From an uncultured Eggerthellaceae bacterium (GTDB lineage: Bacteria; Actinomycetota; Coriobacteriia; Coriobacteriales; Eggerthellaceae): a stretch of 10,476 nt of DNA. Below the pieces are notes generated by a model. The model searched no databases, was not told where the DNA came from, and was given only the letters and a program-made list of their open reading frames with translations. The position numbers and the translations under genes are program-made. Positions 1 to 6,583 of the stretch are shown here, one piece after another. How positions within the stretch are numbered: position 1 is the first letter of the stretch; each line of letters begins with the position of its first letter. The stretch spans positions 1 to 10,476 of the forward strand of contig CAMOUE010000063.1 of assembly GCA_946626265.1 (NCBI GenBank). Reading direction: 5' to 3'.

Positions 1-337
1 CCGGGGCAAATGCGTCAGGGTTCGTGCGTCGGGGCCCGTGTGGCGTGGCCCGTGCGGCGGGGTCCGTGCGGCGGGGTCCGTGCGGCATGGCTCGTGCGGC
101 GTGGCTCGTGCGGCCCTCGCTGCGGGCGCCGCTCGTACCGTGGTTTCGCGGCAACGCCCAAACGGCGAGCGCCCCGATGCCGGCGCCGACAAGCATGATT
201 CCGGCCACCAGCAACGGCGCCAGCTCGCTCGTGAGCGTTTTGATCGCCGGTACAAGGGCCCCGAACCCCGCTGCAGCCAAAAGCGCGTAAACAGTCCCGA
301 GAAGCACCTTGGTATCACGTTCCGCCATCGGTTCCAT
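1..337 (-). CDS. EamA/DMT-family transporter, N-terminal fragment (cut by window edge)
   Basis: The frame is open from the ATG at 337 to the left edge (112 codons, no stop). An ATG at 328 is in frame, but 337 is preferred because GGAG lies 6 nt upstream of it. Residues 11-32 and 39-62 are two hydrophobic helices. The first ends in a Pro-Ala-Ile-Lys turn and the second carries a Gly-Ala-Gly-Ile-Gly motif (51-55), the layout of the first two helices of drug/metabolite (EamA) transporters, usually about 290 aa with ten helices. After residue 65 the sequence becomes a Pro/Arg/His/Ala-rich tail with a 14-residue period, encoded by a 14-nt tandem repeat. In family members a short charged cytoplasmic loop sits here before helix 3. 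Substrate is unknown. The gene could be intact, phase-variable or decaying; the rest lies outside the window. The family call is fairly safe for the first 65 residues only. Confidence 0.7.
   Translation of the reverse strand, partial: MEPMAERDTKVLLGTVYALLAAAGFGALVPAIKTLTSELAPLLVAGIMLVGAGIGALAVWALPRNHGTSGARSEGRTSHAARAMPHGPRRTDPAARATPHGPRRTNPDAFAP
9..120. repeat. 14-nt tandem repeat array inside the transporter gene
   Basis: Read on the plus strand, seven consecutive 14-nt units start at 23, 37, 51, 65, 79, 93 and 107, and a diverged eighth starts at 9. The unit is close to CGTGCGGCGGGGTC; the copies at 51 and 65 are identical. Bases 1-8 still resemble the end of a unit, so the array probably continues past the edge. 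Because 14 is not a multiple of three, three units (42 nt) make one 14-residue protein period, and gain or loss of one unit shifts the downstream reading frame. Confidence 0.85.
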
Positions 338-443
338 GCAATGCTCCACTTCTTCCCGAGATATCGAATCATGGGTACGGTATATCCGCGGAGCACCTGC
401 CGACATGATCAAAACACGGTTTTTGACCGCTACGAAACGGTTT

Positions 444-456
444 GCACAAATTGTGC
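444..456. promoter_or_regulatory. Perfect palindrome, possible operator
   Basis: GCACAA and TTGTGC flank a single A, giving a 13-bp perfect inverted repeat in an AT-richer stretch upstream of the minus-strand transporter gene. The size and symmetry suit a dimeric repressor site. No regulator can be assigned. Confidence 0.3.
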
Positions 457-476
457 GGGAGCGAGACGGCGCGCGA

Positions 477-499
477 GGCGCTTCGGCGCTGAAGACGCC
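477..499 (-). terminator. Weak hairpin downstream of the MoxR-type gene
   Basis: On the minus strand, arms of 8 bp (GGCG-CTTC with GAAG-CGCC, one bulged T) enclose a 6-nt loop, starting about 20 nt after the ATPase stop codon. There is no T-run after it, so it is not a convincing intrinsic terminator. It may only protect the 3' end of the operon mRNA or be chance in GC-rich DNA. Confidence 0.25.
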
Positions 500-518
500 G
501 CGCTGGAGGCCCCTTCGC

Positions 519-2114
519 CTACCTCGAGCGGCCGAGTCCGGCGGCTGCGCCCATGTCGAGCGATTGCGTTTCGAGGAACTGGGCGCTCTTGATTTCGTCC
601 CTGATGTCCTCGAGCTCGCGCACGCGGGTGCTCAGGCTCTCGCGGGCCGCGTCGACCTTCAGCTCGCCGTTGCGCGCGTAATAGGCGTCGCTCCCGAAAT
701 GCGAGATGAACTTCATCGTCGTCGTGCGCGTGCTCAGCTCTGCCAGGAAGACGAGCATTTCGCGCCCGTCGCCGAAGCAGTCCTCGACGAACGCAATGGC
801 ATTCGCGATAGCGTCCTGCGCGTGCGAAACGAGCGGGTCGATCGCGTCGACTTCTCCGCGGTACACCCTGTTCACGACGTCGAACGCCGCCGACCCCTCC
901 TCGAATCCGGCGCTCGCGCACGCGCTGGCGATGTCGCGCATCTTGCGGACGAACAGGTTTTCCGCACGCACTTGCGCCTGCGCGATCACACTGCCGGCCA
1001 CCTTGCGCGCGAGAGCCTCCTCACGCGAGCGCACGCGCGCCAGGACGGCGTCATCCACCGTCGCGCCGCCGAGCAGCTTCGGCTTGGCCTCGCGCAGCTC
1101 GTCGCGGAGCGCCATGACGAGGGACTGCTGGTCGAGGGCGCGCGAGCATTCCACGGACAGCGCGTCCAACACGAGGCCGAGCAGCGCCACGCGCTCGTCG
1201 AACGGGGCGTTCTTCGCGCGGTCAACGACCTCGCGGCTCGCGCTGCCCTCGAGAATCTTGCCGATTTGGTAATCGGAGCGGTACTTTTCGAAGAGGCCGT
1301 AGTACACCGCGAACTTTTCGGCGATATCCTCGTCGCGCAGGAACTGGGAGAAAAGCTCCAAATCGCATTCCACGTCGATTTCCTCGTAGAGCGAGATGAC
1401 GCTCGCGAGATCCTCCCATCCGCGCGCCGTGACGAAGCTCTTGCCGCCGCCCGGCTTCGACTCCACCTTGTAGAAGCAGTCCGGCTTCGCCTCGAGGAAC
1501 GTGGTCACGGCCGGGTGAATGCCCTTCTCGACGGCATAGCGTCGCCAAACGGGGTAGTCGGGCTCGACGTCGAGCTCGCGCAGGCGGTCGAGCGTGACGA
1601 CATCGAACTCGTGCACGGACTTGTTGTACTCGGGCGGGTTGCCGGCGCACACGATGACCCAGTCCTCCGGCACGCGGTGCCGGCCGAACGTCTTGAACTG
1701 CAGGAACTGCAACATCGACGGGTAGAGCGTCTCGGAGACGCAGTTGATCTCGTCGAGGAACAGGATTCCGCGCTCTTCCCCGGTGGCCTCCATGTAGTCG
1801 TAGATCGAGCTCACGATCTCGCTCATCGTGTACTCGGACGAATCGTACTCGAAGCCCTTGAACTCGCGGTGCACGATCTGCGGCAAGCCGAGCGCACTCT
1901 GGCGCGTGTGGTGCGTCATCGAGTACGACACGACCCCGATGCCGAGCTCCTGTGCGATCTGCTCGATGATGGCCGTCTTGCCGATACCCGGTGCGCCGAC
2001 GAGGAACATCGGCCGCTGCCTCACCGGCGGGATGACGTACATGCCGGCATCGTCGCGGCGCAGGTACGCCTTCACCGTGTTCTTGATCTGCTGTTTCGCT
2101 GTCGCGATGTTCAT
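519..2114 (-). CDS. MoxR-type AAA+ ATPase (531 aa)
   Basis: Predicted cytoplasmic AAA+ ATPase that would remodel or activate a partner protein together with the VWA protein encoded just upstream. A Walker A motif GAPGIGKT spans residues 40-47, Walker B ILFLDE spans 117-122, a sensor-1-like Asn is at 159 (CAGNPPE), and a Leu-Asp-Arg-Leu motif (175-178) corresponds to the arginine region of the MoxR branch. The AAA+ part ends near residue 300. The rest, to 531, is mostly charged and helical with no fold I recognise, so the protein is clearly longer than a plain MoxR (about 300-350 aa). The ATG at 2114 has AAGGAG with a 6-nt spacer. It is the last gene of a four-gene minus-strand block, 51 bp after the VWA gene. 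Family call is firm; client protein is unknown. Confidence 0.9.
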   Translation of the reverse strand: MNIATAKQQIKNTVKAYLRRDDAGMYVIPPVRQRPMFLVGAPGIGKTAIIEQIAQELGIGVVSYSMTHHTRQSALGLPQIVHREFKGFEYDSSEYTMSEIVSSIYDYMEATGEERGILFLDEINCVSETLYPSMLQFLQFKTFGRHRVPEDWVIVCAGNPPEYNKSVHEFDVVTLDRLRELDVEPDYPVWRRYAVEKGIHPAVTTFLEAKPDCFYKVESKPGGGKSFVTARGWEDLASVISLYEEIDVECDLELFSQFLRDEDIAEKFAVYYGLFEKYRSDYQIGKILEGSASREVVDRAKNAPFDERVALLGLVLDALSVECSRALDQQSLVMALRDELREAKPKLLGGATVDDAVLARVRSREEALARKVAGSVIAQAQVRAENLFVRKMRDIASACASAGFEEGSAAFDVVNRVYRGEVDAIDPLVSHAQDAIANAIAFVEDCFGDGREMLVFLAELSTRTTTMKFISHFGSDAYYARNGELKVDAARESLSTRVRELEDIRDEIKSAQFLETQSLDMGAAAGLGRSR

Positions 2115-2132
2115 TGTAGTCTCCTTGTTCGC

Positions 2133-2159
2133 GAGTCGGCCTCCCTGTTACCCCGACTC
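2133..2159. other. Intercistronic hairpin between VWA and MoxR genes
   Basis: GAGTCGG (2133-2139) and CCGACTC (2153-2159) form a perfect 7-bp inverted repeat around a 13-nt loop in the 51-bp gap between the VWA stop and the ATPase ribosome binding site. No T-run follows. It could set the ratio of the two messages through processing or stability. The 14-mer at 2130-2143 (CGCGAGTCGGCCTC) recurs exactly at 8622-8635. Confidence 0.4.
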
Positions 2160-2165
2160 ATTGCT

Positions 2166-3872
2166 TTAGAAACGGTTGATGACCTCTTCGTCCACCAGCA
2201 CGCGCATGGCCCACGGCGGCACCGCCGGAACATAGTTGTCGCCCTCGTCGAAGAAGACGAAGGCCGTATCGTAGTCGGGAGGCTTCTCGGGGAAGGTCCC
2301 CAGGCCGTCCGTGAAATAGATGATGCCCTTCATGTCGGTCAACTCCCCCGAGTCCACCAGCTGGTTCACGTAGGCGAACGCCGGACGGAAATCGGTCCCA
2401 CCCATGCCGCGCACTTCGAAGCCCTCCATAAAACGGTCGATGTCGCGCAGGTCGGTTATCTTCACGTCGGACTGCACGCGCGCGTCGCATTGAATGATGT
2501 GGATGTTCACCGCGTGCGCGTAGTCCTCCTGTTGCTTCATGATGTTGAACGTGTGCTCGACGAACTTGCGCACGAGCTCGCCCTTGCACGACTCCGACGT
2601 GTCGATGCATATGGCGAAATCGCGGATACGCTGGGTCTCCTTGTACTCGAGCGGCTCTATGAGCGGCATGTTGCCGTACAGCTTCAGCCCATAGGTGTAG
2701 AACACGTAGTCGAACTCGTCGTCGTTGATCTTCATCTCCTCCGACAGCATGGCGAAACGTCGCAGGAAATCGGAGTAGTCGTACTTCTTGCGGTTGGCGA
2801 CCGCCAGCGTCGTCATGAACCCACCCGCTGCGTAGCCCCACTCCTTCGAGAACGTCTCGAGGTCCATCTCCACCTGCTTGGCGATTTCCTCCCACGAGCG
2901 TTCGTCTTGCGCCGCTTCGTCCTCGACGCTCCGCTTCTCGTCGTCGTCGCCTTGCGAGCTGCCGCGCAAGTCGCCTTCCCCAGCATCGTGCGCACCGTCT
3001 GCCTCGTCTTCTGCGCTCGCCGCATCATCGGCGTCATCGGACGTCCCTTGCGCGTCCTGCTCGTCGGTTTCCATCGAATAGTCGCCTTCGCACGCGTCCT
3101 CGGAATCGCTCGCAGCAGCCGGATTCCAGACGTCCTGCTCTTGCGCATCCGCCTCATCGGCCTCGCCATCGGCCATCATGTCCCTGCCGTCGGAGACCCC
3201 GCGGTCGTCTTCGCTGTCGTTTTCCTCCTCGCGCTTGAACGGATTGCTCGGATCGTTCGCCATCAGCATCGGTCGGAAAGCAGGCCAGGGCTCATGGCCA
3301 TCGCGCTCGAACAGCGCGCGGTACTCGTTCAGCCGGGCGCCCGAGACGAGCCCATCGGTTGCGCCGACGGGCGCGCGCAGCGAGCGCAGGAACAGCCCGT
3401 AGAGGTTTCCAGGCGTCAGCTTTCCGCCGCACAGCCCCTTCATCTCCTCGAGCGCCGCGCGCCGCTCCCCGTCGAGCGCGCTTGCGAACCGCGTCCCGCA
3501 CAAATCCATCGATGCGCTTTCCGCCAGAACGTCGCACGCGAGCCACCACGCTTCGACGCGCCCCCGCGTTGAGTCGTACGGATGCCGGAACAGGCAGTGC
3601 ATCACGACATGCAGGTAATCGCGCACCACTTCGTCGAAGTTCGCGTCGAATCGACCGATGACGGTGTACGGCTCGAAGTACACGCGCGAGCCGTCGGTCG
3701 ATAGCGCATAGCGGCCCTGCGCCATGATGGGGCGCAGCTCCATTTTCCACACTGCGACATCGAGGAAGCGGAACTTCATCATGAGCTGCACGCGGGATTC
3801 CTCGACGATCTCGAGCGCGATGCGCTTGGCACGCCCGAAGCGGTTCTCCACCTGTTCGTTGTTCTCAACCAT
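2166..3872 (-). CDS. VWA domain protein with DUF2201 metallopeptidase-like N-terminus (568 aa)
   Basis: Predicted partner of the MoxR-type ATPase. Residues about 15-130 resemble the putative metallopeptidase-like domain of DUF2201 proteins: His88, His92 and His97 are spaced as in HxxxH....H, but the catalytic Glu of an HExxH motif is replaced (H-V-V-M-H). Residues about 210-326 are a low-complexity Asp/Glu/Ser/Ala linker. The C-terminal VWA-like domain (about 415-568) has an apparently complete metal-ion-dependent adhesion site: Asp424-x-Ser426-x-Ser428, Thr493 in a Gly-Gly-Thr-Asp motif, and Asp522 in Thr-Asp-Gly. No signal peptide or membrane segment is seen, so it should be cytoplasmic. 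The ATG at 3872 has GGAG 5 nt upstream. It lies 25 bp after the LRR gene and 51 bp before the ATPase gene, which supports co-expression. Peptidase activity is doubtful; metal-dependent protein binding is the likelier role. Confidence 0.85.
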   Translation of the reverse strand: MVENNEQVENRFGRAKRIALEIVEESRVQLMMKFRFLDVAVWKMELRPIMAQGRYALSTDGSRVYFEPYTVIGRFDANFDEVVRDYLHVVMHCLFRHPYDSTRGRVEAWWLACDVLAESASMDLCGTRFASALDGERRAALEEMKGLCGGKLTPGNLYGLFLRSLRAPVGATDGLVSGARLNEYRALFERDGHEPWPAFRPMLMANDPSNPFKREEENDSEDDRGVSDGRDMMADGEADEADAQEQDVWNPAAASDSEDACEGDYSMETDEQDAQGTSDDADDAASAEDEADGAHDAGEGDLRGSSQGDDDEKRSVEDEAAQDERSWEEIAKQVEMDLETFSKEWGYAAGGFMTTLAVANRKKYDYSDFLRRFAMLSEEMKINDDEFDYVFYTYGLKLYGNMPLIEPLEYKETQRIRDFAICIDTSESCKGELVRKFVEHTFNIMKQQEDYAHAVNIHIIQCDARVQSDVKITDLRDIDRFMEGFEVRGMGGTDFRPAFAYVNQLVDSGELTDMKGIIYFTDGLGTFPEKPPDYDTAFVFFDEGDNYVPAVPPWAMRVLVDEEVINRF

Positions 3873-3897
3873 CGCTGCTCCGTTTCACGCCAGCACC

Positions 3898-6570
3898 CTA
3901 CAGGTCGTAATCGAAGACGTTGTCCGAAAACTTCTCGCGCTTCGTCTCCAGGAGAAACGCCGACGTGGCCGCGTCGCGCAAGGCGCCGACGCGCTCGATG
4001 ACGCCCTCGAGGTTGCCCGCGTTCACGAACCCACGGTCGATGAGCTCGCCGAGCACGGCGCGGTCATCGTAGAGGGCGACGTCGACGCAGACGTCCTCGA
4101 TGTTGTTGCGCAGCACGCGCTCCATCATCATCTTTGTATGGGCCGTGAGCATCACGGGATCGTCCAGCCGGTCAAGTATGAGCCTCGCCTGCGCGTAGGC
4201 GCTGATGTTGTCAGGCTTGCCCGGAGCGTTGTAGTCGCGCGCGTTCACGAGACACAGGTCGAGTTGCTCCACCATACCGGGCACGTTCACCCAGCTCGCG
4301 CCTCCCAGCGCAAGCGAGATACCGCGCACGGCCCCCGGCGTGTTGGGGAAGTAGAAATCGAACGCGCTGCGTCCCGCGAGCGGCTTCGCCAAATCGACGT
4401 GGATATGGCGTATCCAGCATCGCGTCGAGAGCCCGTTCGTCCCGATAGAGGACAGGCGCGGGTTCAGCGAGAGATACTCGATGCCCCGTGCGTTGCAAAA
4501 CGCGTACTCCTCGACGCGCATCACCTCCTCGGGGAATTCGACATGCGGTTCCGAGCTCGTGAAGACGACGACGCTCGCGCCCGAGCCCGTCTTGCGGCAG
4601 AGCATTCCGCTCGCCATGTAGAACGACCCGTTTCCAGAAGCGACCTCGATGCGCGCGAGCGAGGGCATCTTGGTGCCATGGTGGGCGCCGTACGTGACGA
4701 GCGCGCGGTCCCCGAGCTCGCGCAGGGCGGCGGGCACGCAGAATTCCTCGAGGTTCGTGTCGAAAAAGGCCTCCTCGCCGATCGACCGGACGCAATCAGG
4801 AAGCTCGACGCGCCTCAGGTTCTTGCAGACGCGGAAAGCGGAGCGGCCTATATCGAGCACCGTCTGCGCAACGCGCACGGTGCGAATGTTGTCGTGGTAG
4901 GCGAAGGCGTGCTCGTCGATCGCGACGGCGCCCTCCTTGACGTCGTAGCGCTCGAGCTCGCCGTCGACGAGCTGCACGAGATGCCAGCCGTCATCGTGCA
5001 TGCGGTACAGGCCGCCCTCCCCGTCGAGCAGCAGATCCGCGCATCCCTTTCCAATGGAAAGCGTGCACCCGGGCCCTGAATGGACAACGTCCGTGCCCCT
5101 CGTCATGGACTTGCCGAGCCGCGTGATGCTCGCGGGGATGACGAGCTCGGAAATGCGCGAGCCCTCGAACGCGGAATCCTCGACGACCTCCAGACCATCG
5201 TTTAGCGCCACGCGGCTAAGCGCCGTGCAACCGAGAAACGCCTTCTCGCCGACAACGCGCAGCGACGGCGGCGCGTCGAAGCGCTCGACCCCCGCACGAG
5301 AGAACGCGAACGGGCCGATTTCCACAAGCGTGTCCGGAAGCTTCACCTCGCGAAGCCCCCCGAAGCCGCAGCAGCATTTCTTGGCAAGCTTGACGCAGCC
5401 GTGCGCAACGGAAAGCGAGCTAACGGGCCTCGCGAGCGCAAGAAGCTCAGTGCCGTCCTTCGTGTAGATAGCGTCGCCGTCGGTGGCGATAAAGGGGTTT
5501 TCCGCATCGATCACGACTTCGGAAAGGTCCGTGTCCTGGAAAGCGCCCGGCTGCACGAGGCGCGCGCCCCGGCCGATGAAGACCCTCTTCAGCCGCCCGC
5601 TCGCGAACATGCCGCGTGTCACTTCCCCTGCCAGCCCGGGCAAGACGAGCTCTTCCAGGCTCGGGCAGCGCTCTATCCAATCCGGGCGGAACTCCGCGAC
5701 GTTGGCCGGCAGCACGAGCCGCCTCAGCTTGGGGTTCAGCTTGAACGCCCGCGCGGCGATCGACTCGACGGTGTCGGGGCAGACGATCTCCTCGACGTGG
5801 TCGTTCATGGAGAGCGCGTCGGCGGCGATCGCGACCACGGACATGCCGTCGATTTGCGACGGCACGTACAACGTTGCAGAAACGCCCTCGATGCCGACGA
5901 TCTGCGTCGCCGCGGCCCCGATTGGGGCGTGGTACCAAACGTCTCCCGATTCCGCGACGTACTCAACCCGTTGCCGCACGCCTGCCGACCCGAATTCACG
6001 GGCGTGCTTGCGCTGTGAGCTCCGTCGCCGCGCGCCCAGCTGCTCGAGGCGCGCCACTTGCTCCGTCGTCAAGCCCACTGCGGCGTTCTTGGCGGCAGAA
6101 CCGCCTTCGACGCCCCATATCAGGTCCGAGTAGTTCACCTTTTCCGACGAAGGCGGCTCGCCGGCTCCGGGGCGGTCCGACAACGCCCCATCGGCCCCGG
6201 GACGGTCCGGCGACGGCTCCTCGACGCCGTGATGCTCCCTGCGCACGCCGGAGATGTCGTAGGCGCGCCGCGGCTCGATCTCGTCTGCGTACAGCACGCA
6301 ATAGCGCAGGCCCTTGTTCGTGACGACGAGCATAGCCGCATCCGTCGCGCCGCCGCCCTGCCCGTATATCTTGTAATCGAGAAAACCCCGGTCGATCATC
6401 TCCTGATACCGCGGGTCGCGCTCGATTTTCGACGCGAGCATATGAGTCCCCACGCGCCCGCCGGCAGCGCGTTGTGAAGTCTGCCTGAGCGACATGTTGT
6501 AGAGAATGAGTTCCCGGTCTTCGCCAAGGCGCGCCTCCGCCAGGATTTCCTCGTCCAAAGACATGAACAT
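3898..6570 (-). CDS. Cytoplasmic BspA-type leucine-rich-repeat protein (890 aa)
   Basis: Large protein whose middle (about residues 222-720) is a run of BspA/LRR_5-type repeats. Recurrent patterns are I-x-x-x-A-F, L-x-x-V-x-L-P-x-x-[LV]-x-x-I-G, and two of the strand-plus-turn inserts typical of this class (near 358-382 and 648-670). Many BspA proteins are secreted, but this one has no signal peptide, anchor or membrane helix. Residues 1-110 form an unassigned domain. A Pro/Asp/Gly-rich linker (about 115-145) contains a duplicated Asp-Arg-Pro-Gly-Ala. The end (about 785-890) is helical and ankyrin-like in look, finishing in Phe-Asp-Tyr-Asp-Leu. Two starts compete: ATG 6570 and ATG 6564. An AAGGGGG tract sits 1 nt before the first and 7 nt before the second, so 6564 is quite possible. 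The gene sits 13 bp after the radical SAM gene. I infer a scaffold or client role for the MoxR/VWA pair. Confidence 0.85.
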   Translation of the reverse strand: MFMSLDEEILAEARLGEDRELILYNMSLRQTSQRAAGGRVGTHMLASKIERDPRYQEMIDRGFLDYKIYGQGGGATDAAMLVVTNKGLRYCVLYADEIEPRRAYDISGVRREHHGVEEPSPDRPGADGALSDRPGAGEPPSSEKVNYSDLIWGVEGGSAAKNAAVGLTTEQVARLEQLGARRRSSQRKHAREFGSAGVRQRVEYVAESGDVWYHAPIGAAATQIVGIEGVSATLYVPSQIDGMSVVAIAADALSMNDHVEEIVCPDTVESIAARAFKLNPKLRRLVLPANVAEFRPDWIERCPSLEELVLPGLAGEVTRGMFASGRLKRVFIGRGARLVQPGAFQDTDLSEVVIDAENPFIATDGDAIYTKDGTELLALARPVSSLSVAHGCVKLAKKCCCGFGGLREVKLPDTLVEIGPFAFSRAGVERFDAPPSLRVVGEKAFLGCTALSRVALNDGLEVVEDSAFEGSRISELVIPASITRLGKSMTRGTDVVHSGPGCTLSIGKGCADLLLDGEGGLYRMHDDGWHLVQLVDGELERYDVKEGAVAIDEHAFAYHDNIRTVRVAQTVLDIGRSAFRVCKNLRRVELPDCVRSIGEEAFFDTNLEEFCVPAALRELGDRALVTYGAHHGTKMPSLARIEVASGNGSFYMASGMLCRKTGSGASVVVFTSSEPHVEFPEEVMRVEEYAFCNARGIEYLSLNPRLSSIGTNGLSTRCWIRHIHVDLAKPLAGRSAFDFYFPNTPGAVRGISLALGGASWVNVPGMVEQLDLCLVNARDYNAPGKPDNISAYAQARLILDRLDDPVMLTAHTKMMMERVLRNNIEDVCVDVALYDDRAVLGELIDRGFVNAGNLEGVIERVGALRDAATSAFLLETKREKFSDNVFDYDL

Positions 6571-6583
6571 GCCCCCTTCGCGC

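Larger units (their letters stand above)
338..518. other. Intergenic region with candidate regulatory palindrome
   Basis: These 181 bp lie between the MoxR-type ATPase stop and the transporter start, both on the minus strand. I see no gene. The region holds a perfect 13-bp palindrome (GCACAAATTGTGC, 444-456) 107 bp upstream of the transporter start, and a GC-rich hairpin at 477-499. The stretch 360-450 is locally AT-richer and probably contains the transporter promoter. I could not find a -35/-10 pair there with acceptable spacing. Confidence 0.5.

Noticed and set aside
23..120. CRISPR array
   Set aside because: The 14-nt units are directly adjacent without spacers, so this is a simple tandem repeat.
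10..592. Three overlapping plus-strand frames across the 14-nt repeat
   Set aside because: A tandem repeat of this unit is open in every frame. Only the minus strand gives transmembrane helices and a ribosome binding site.
309..3572. A 1087-codon open frame on the plus strand, antisense to the MoxR-type and VWA genes
   Set aside because: Its product is an Arg/Leu/Val/His-rich string without domains, it has no ribosome binding site, and it lies exactly over two well-supported genes. High-GC codon bias opens such antisense frames.
3724..6477. Several long plus-strand frames over the LRR gene (for example 3724-5079 and 5401-6018)
   Set aside because: Same composition as the antisense frame above; they are shadows of the LRR coding frame with no motif or start signal.
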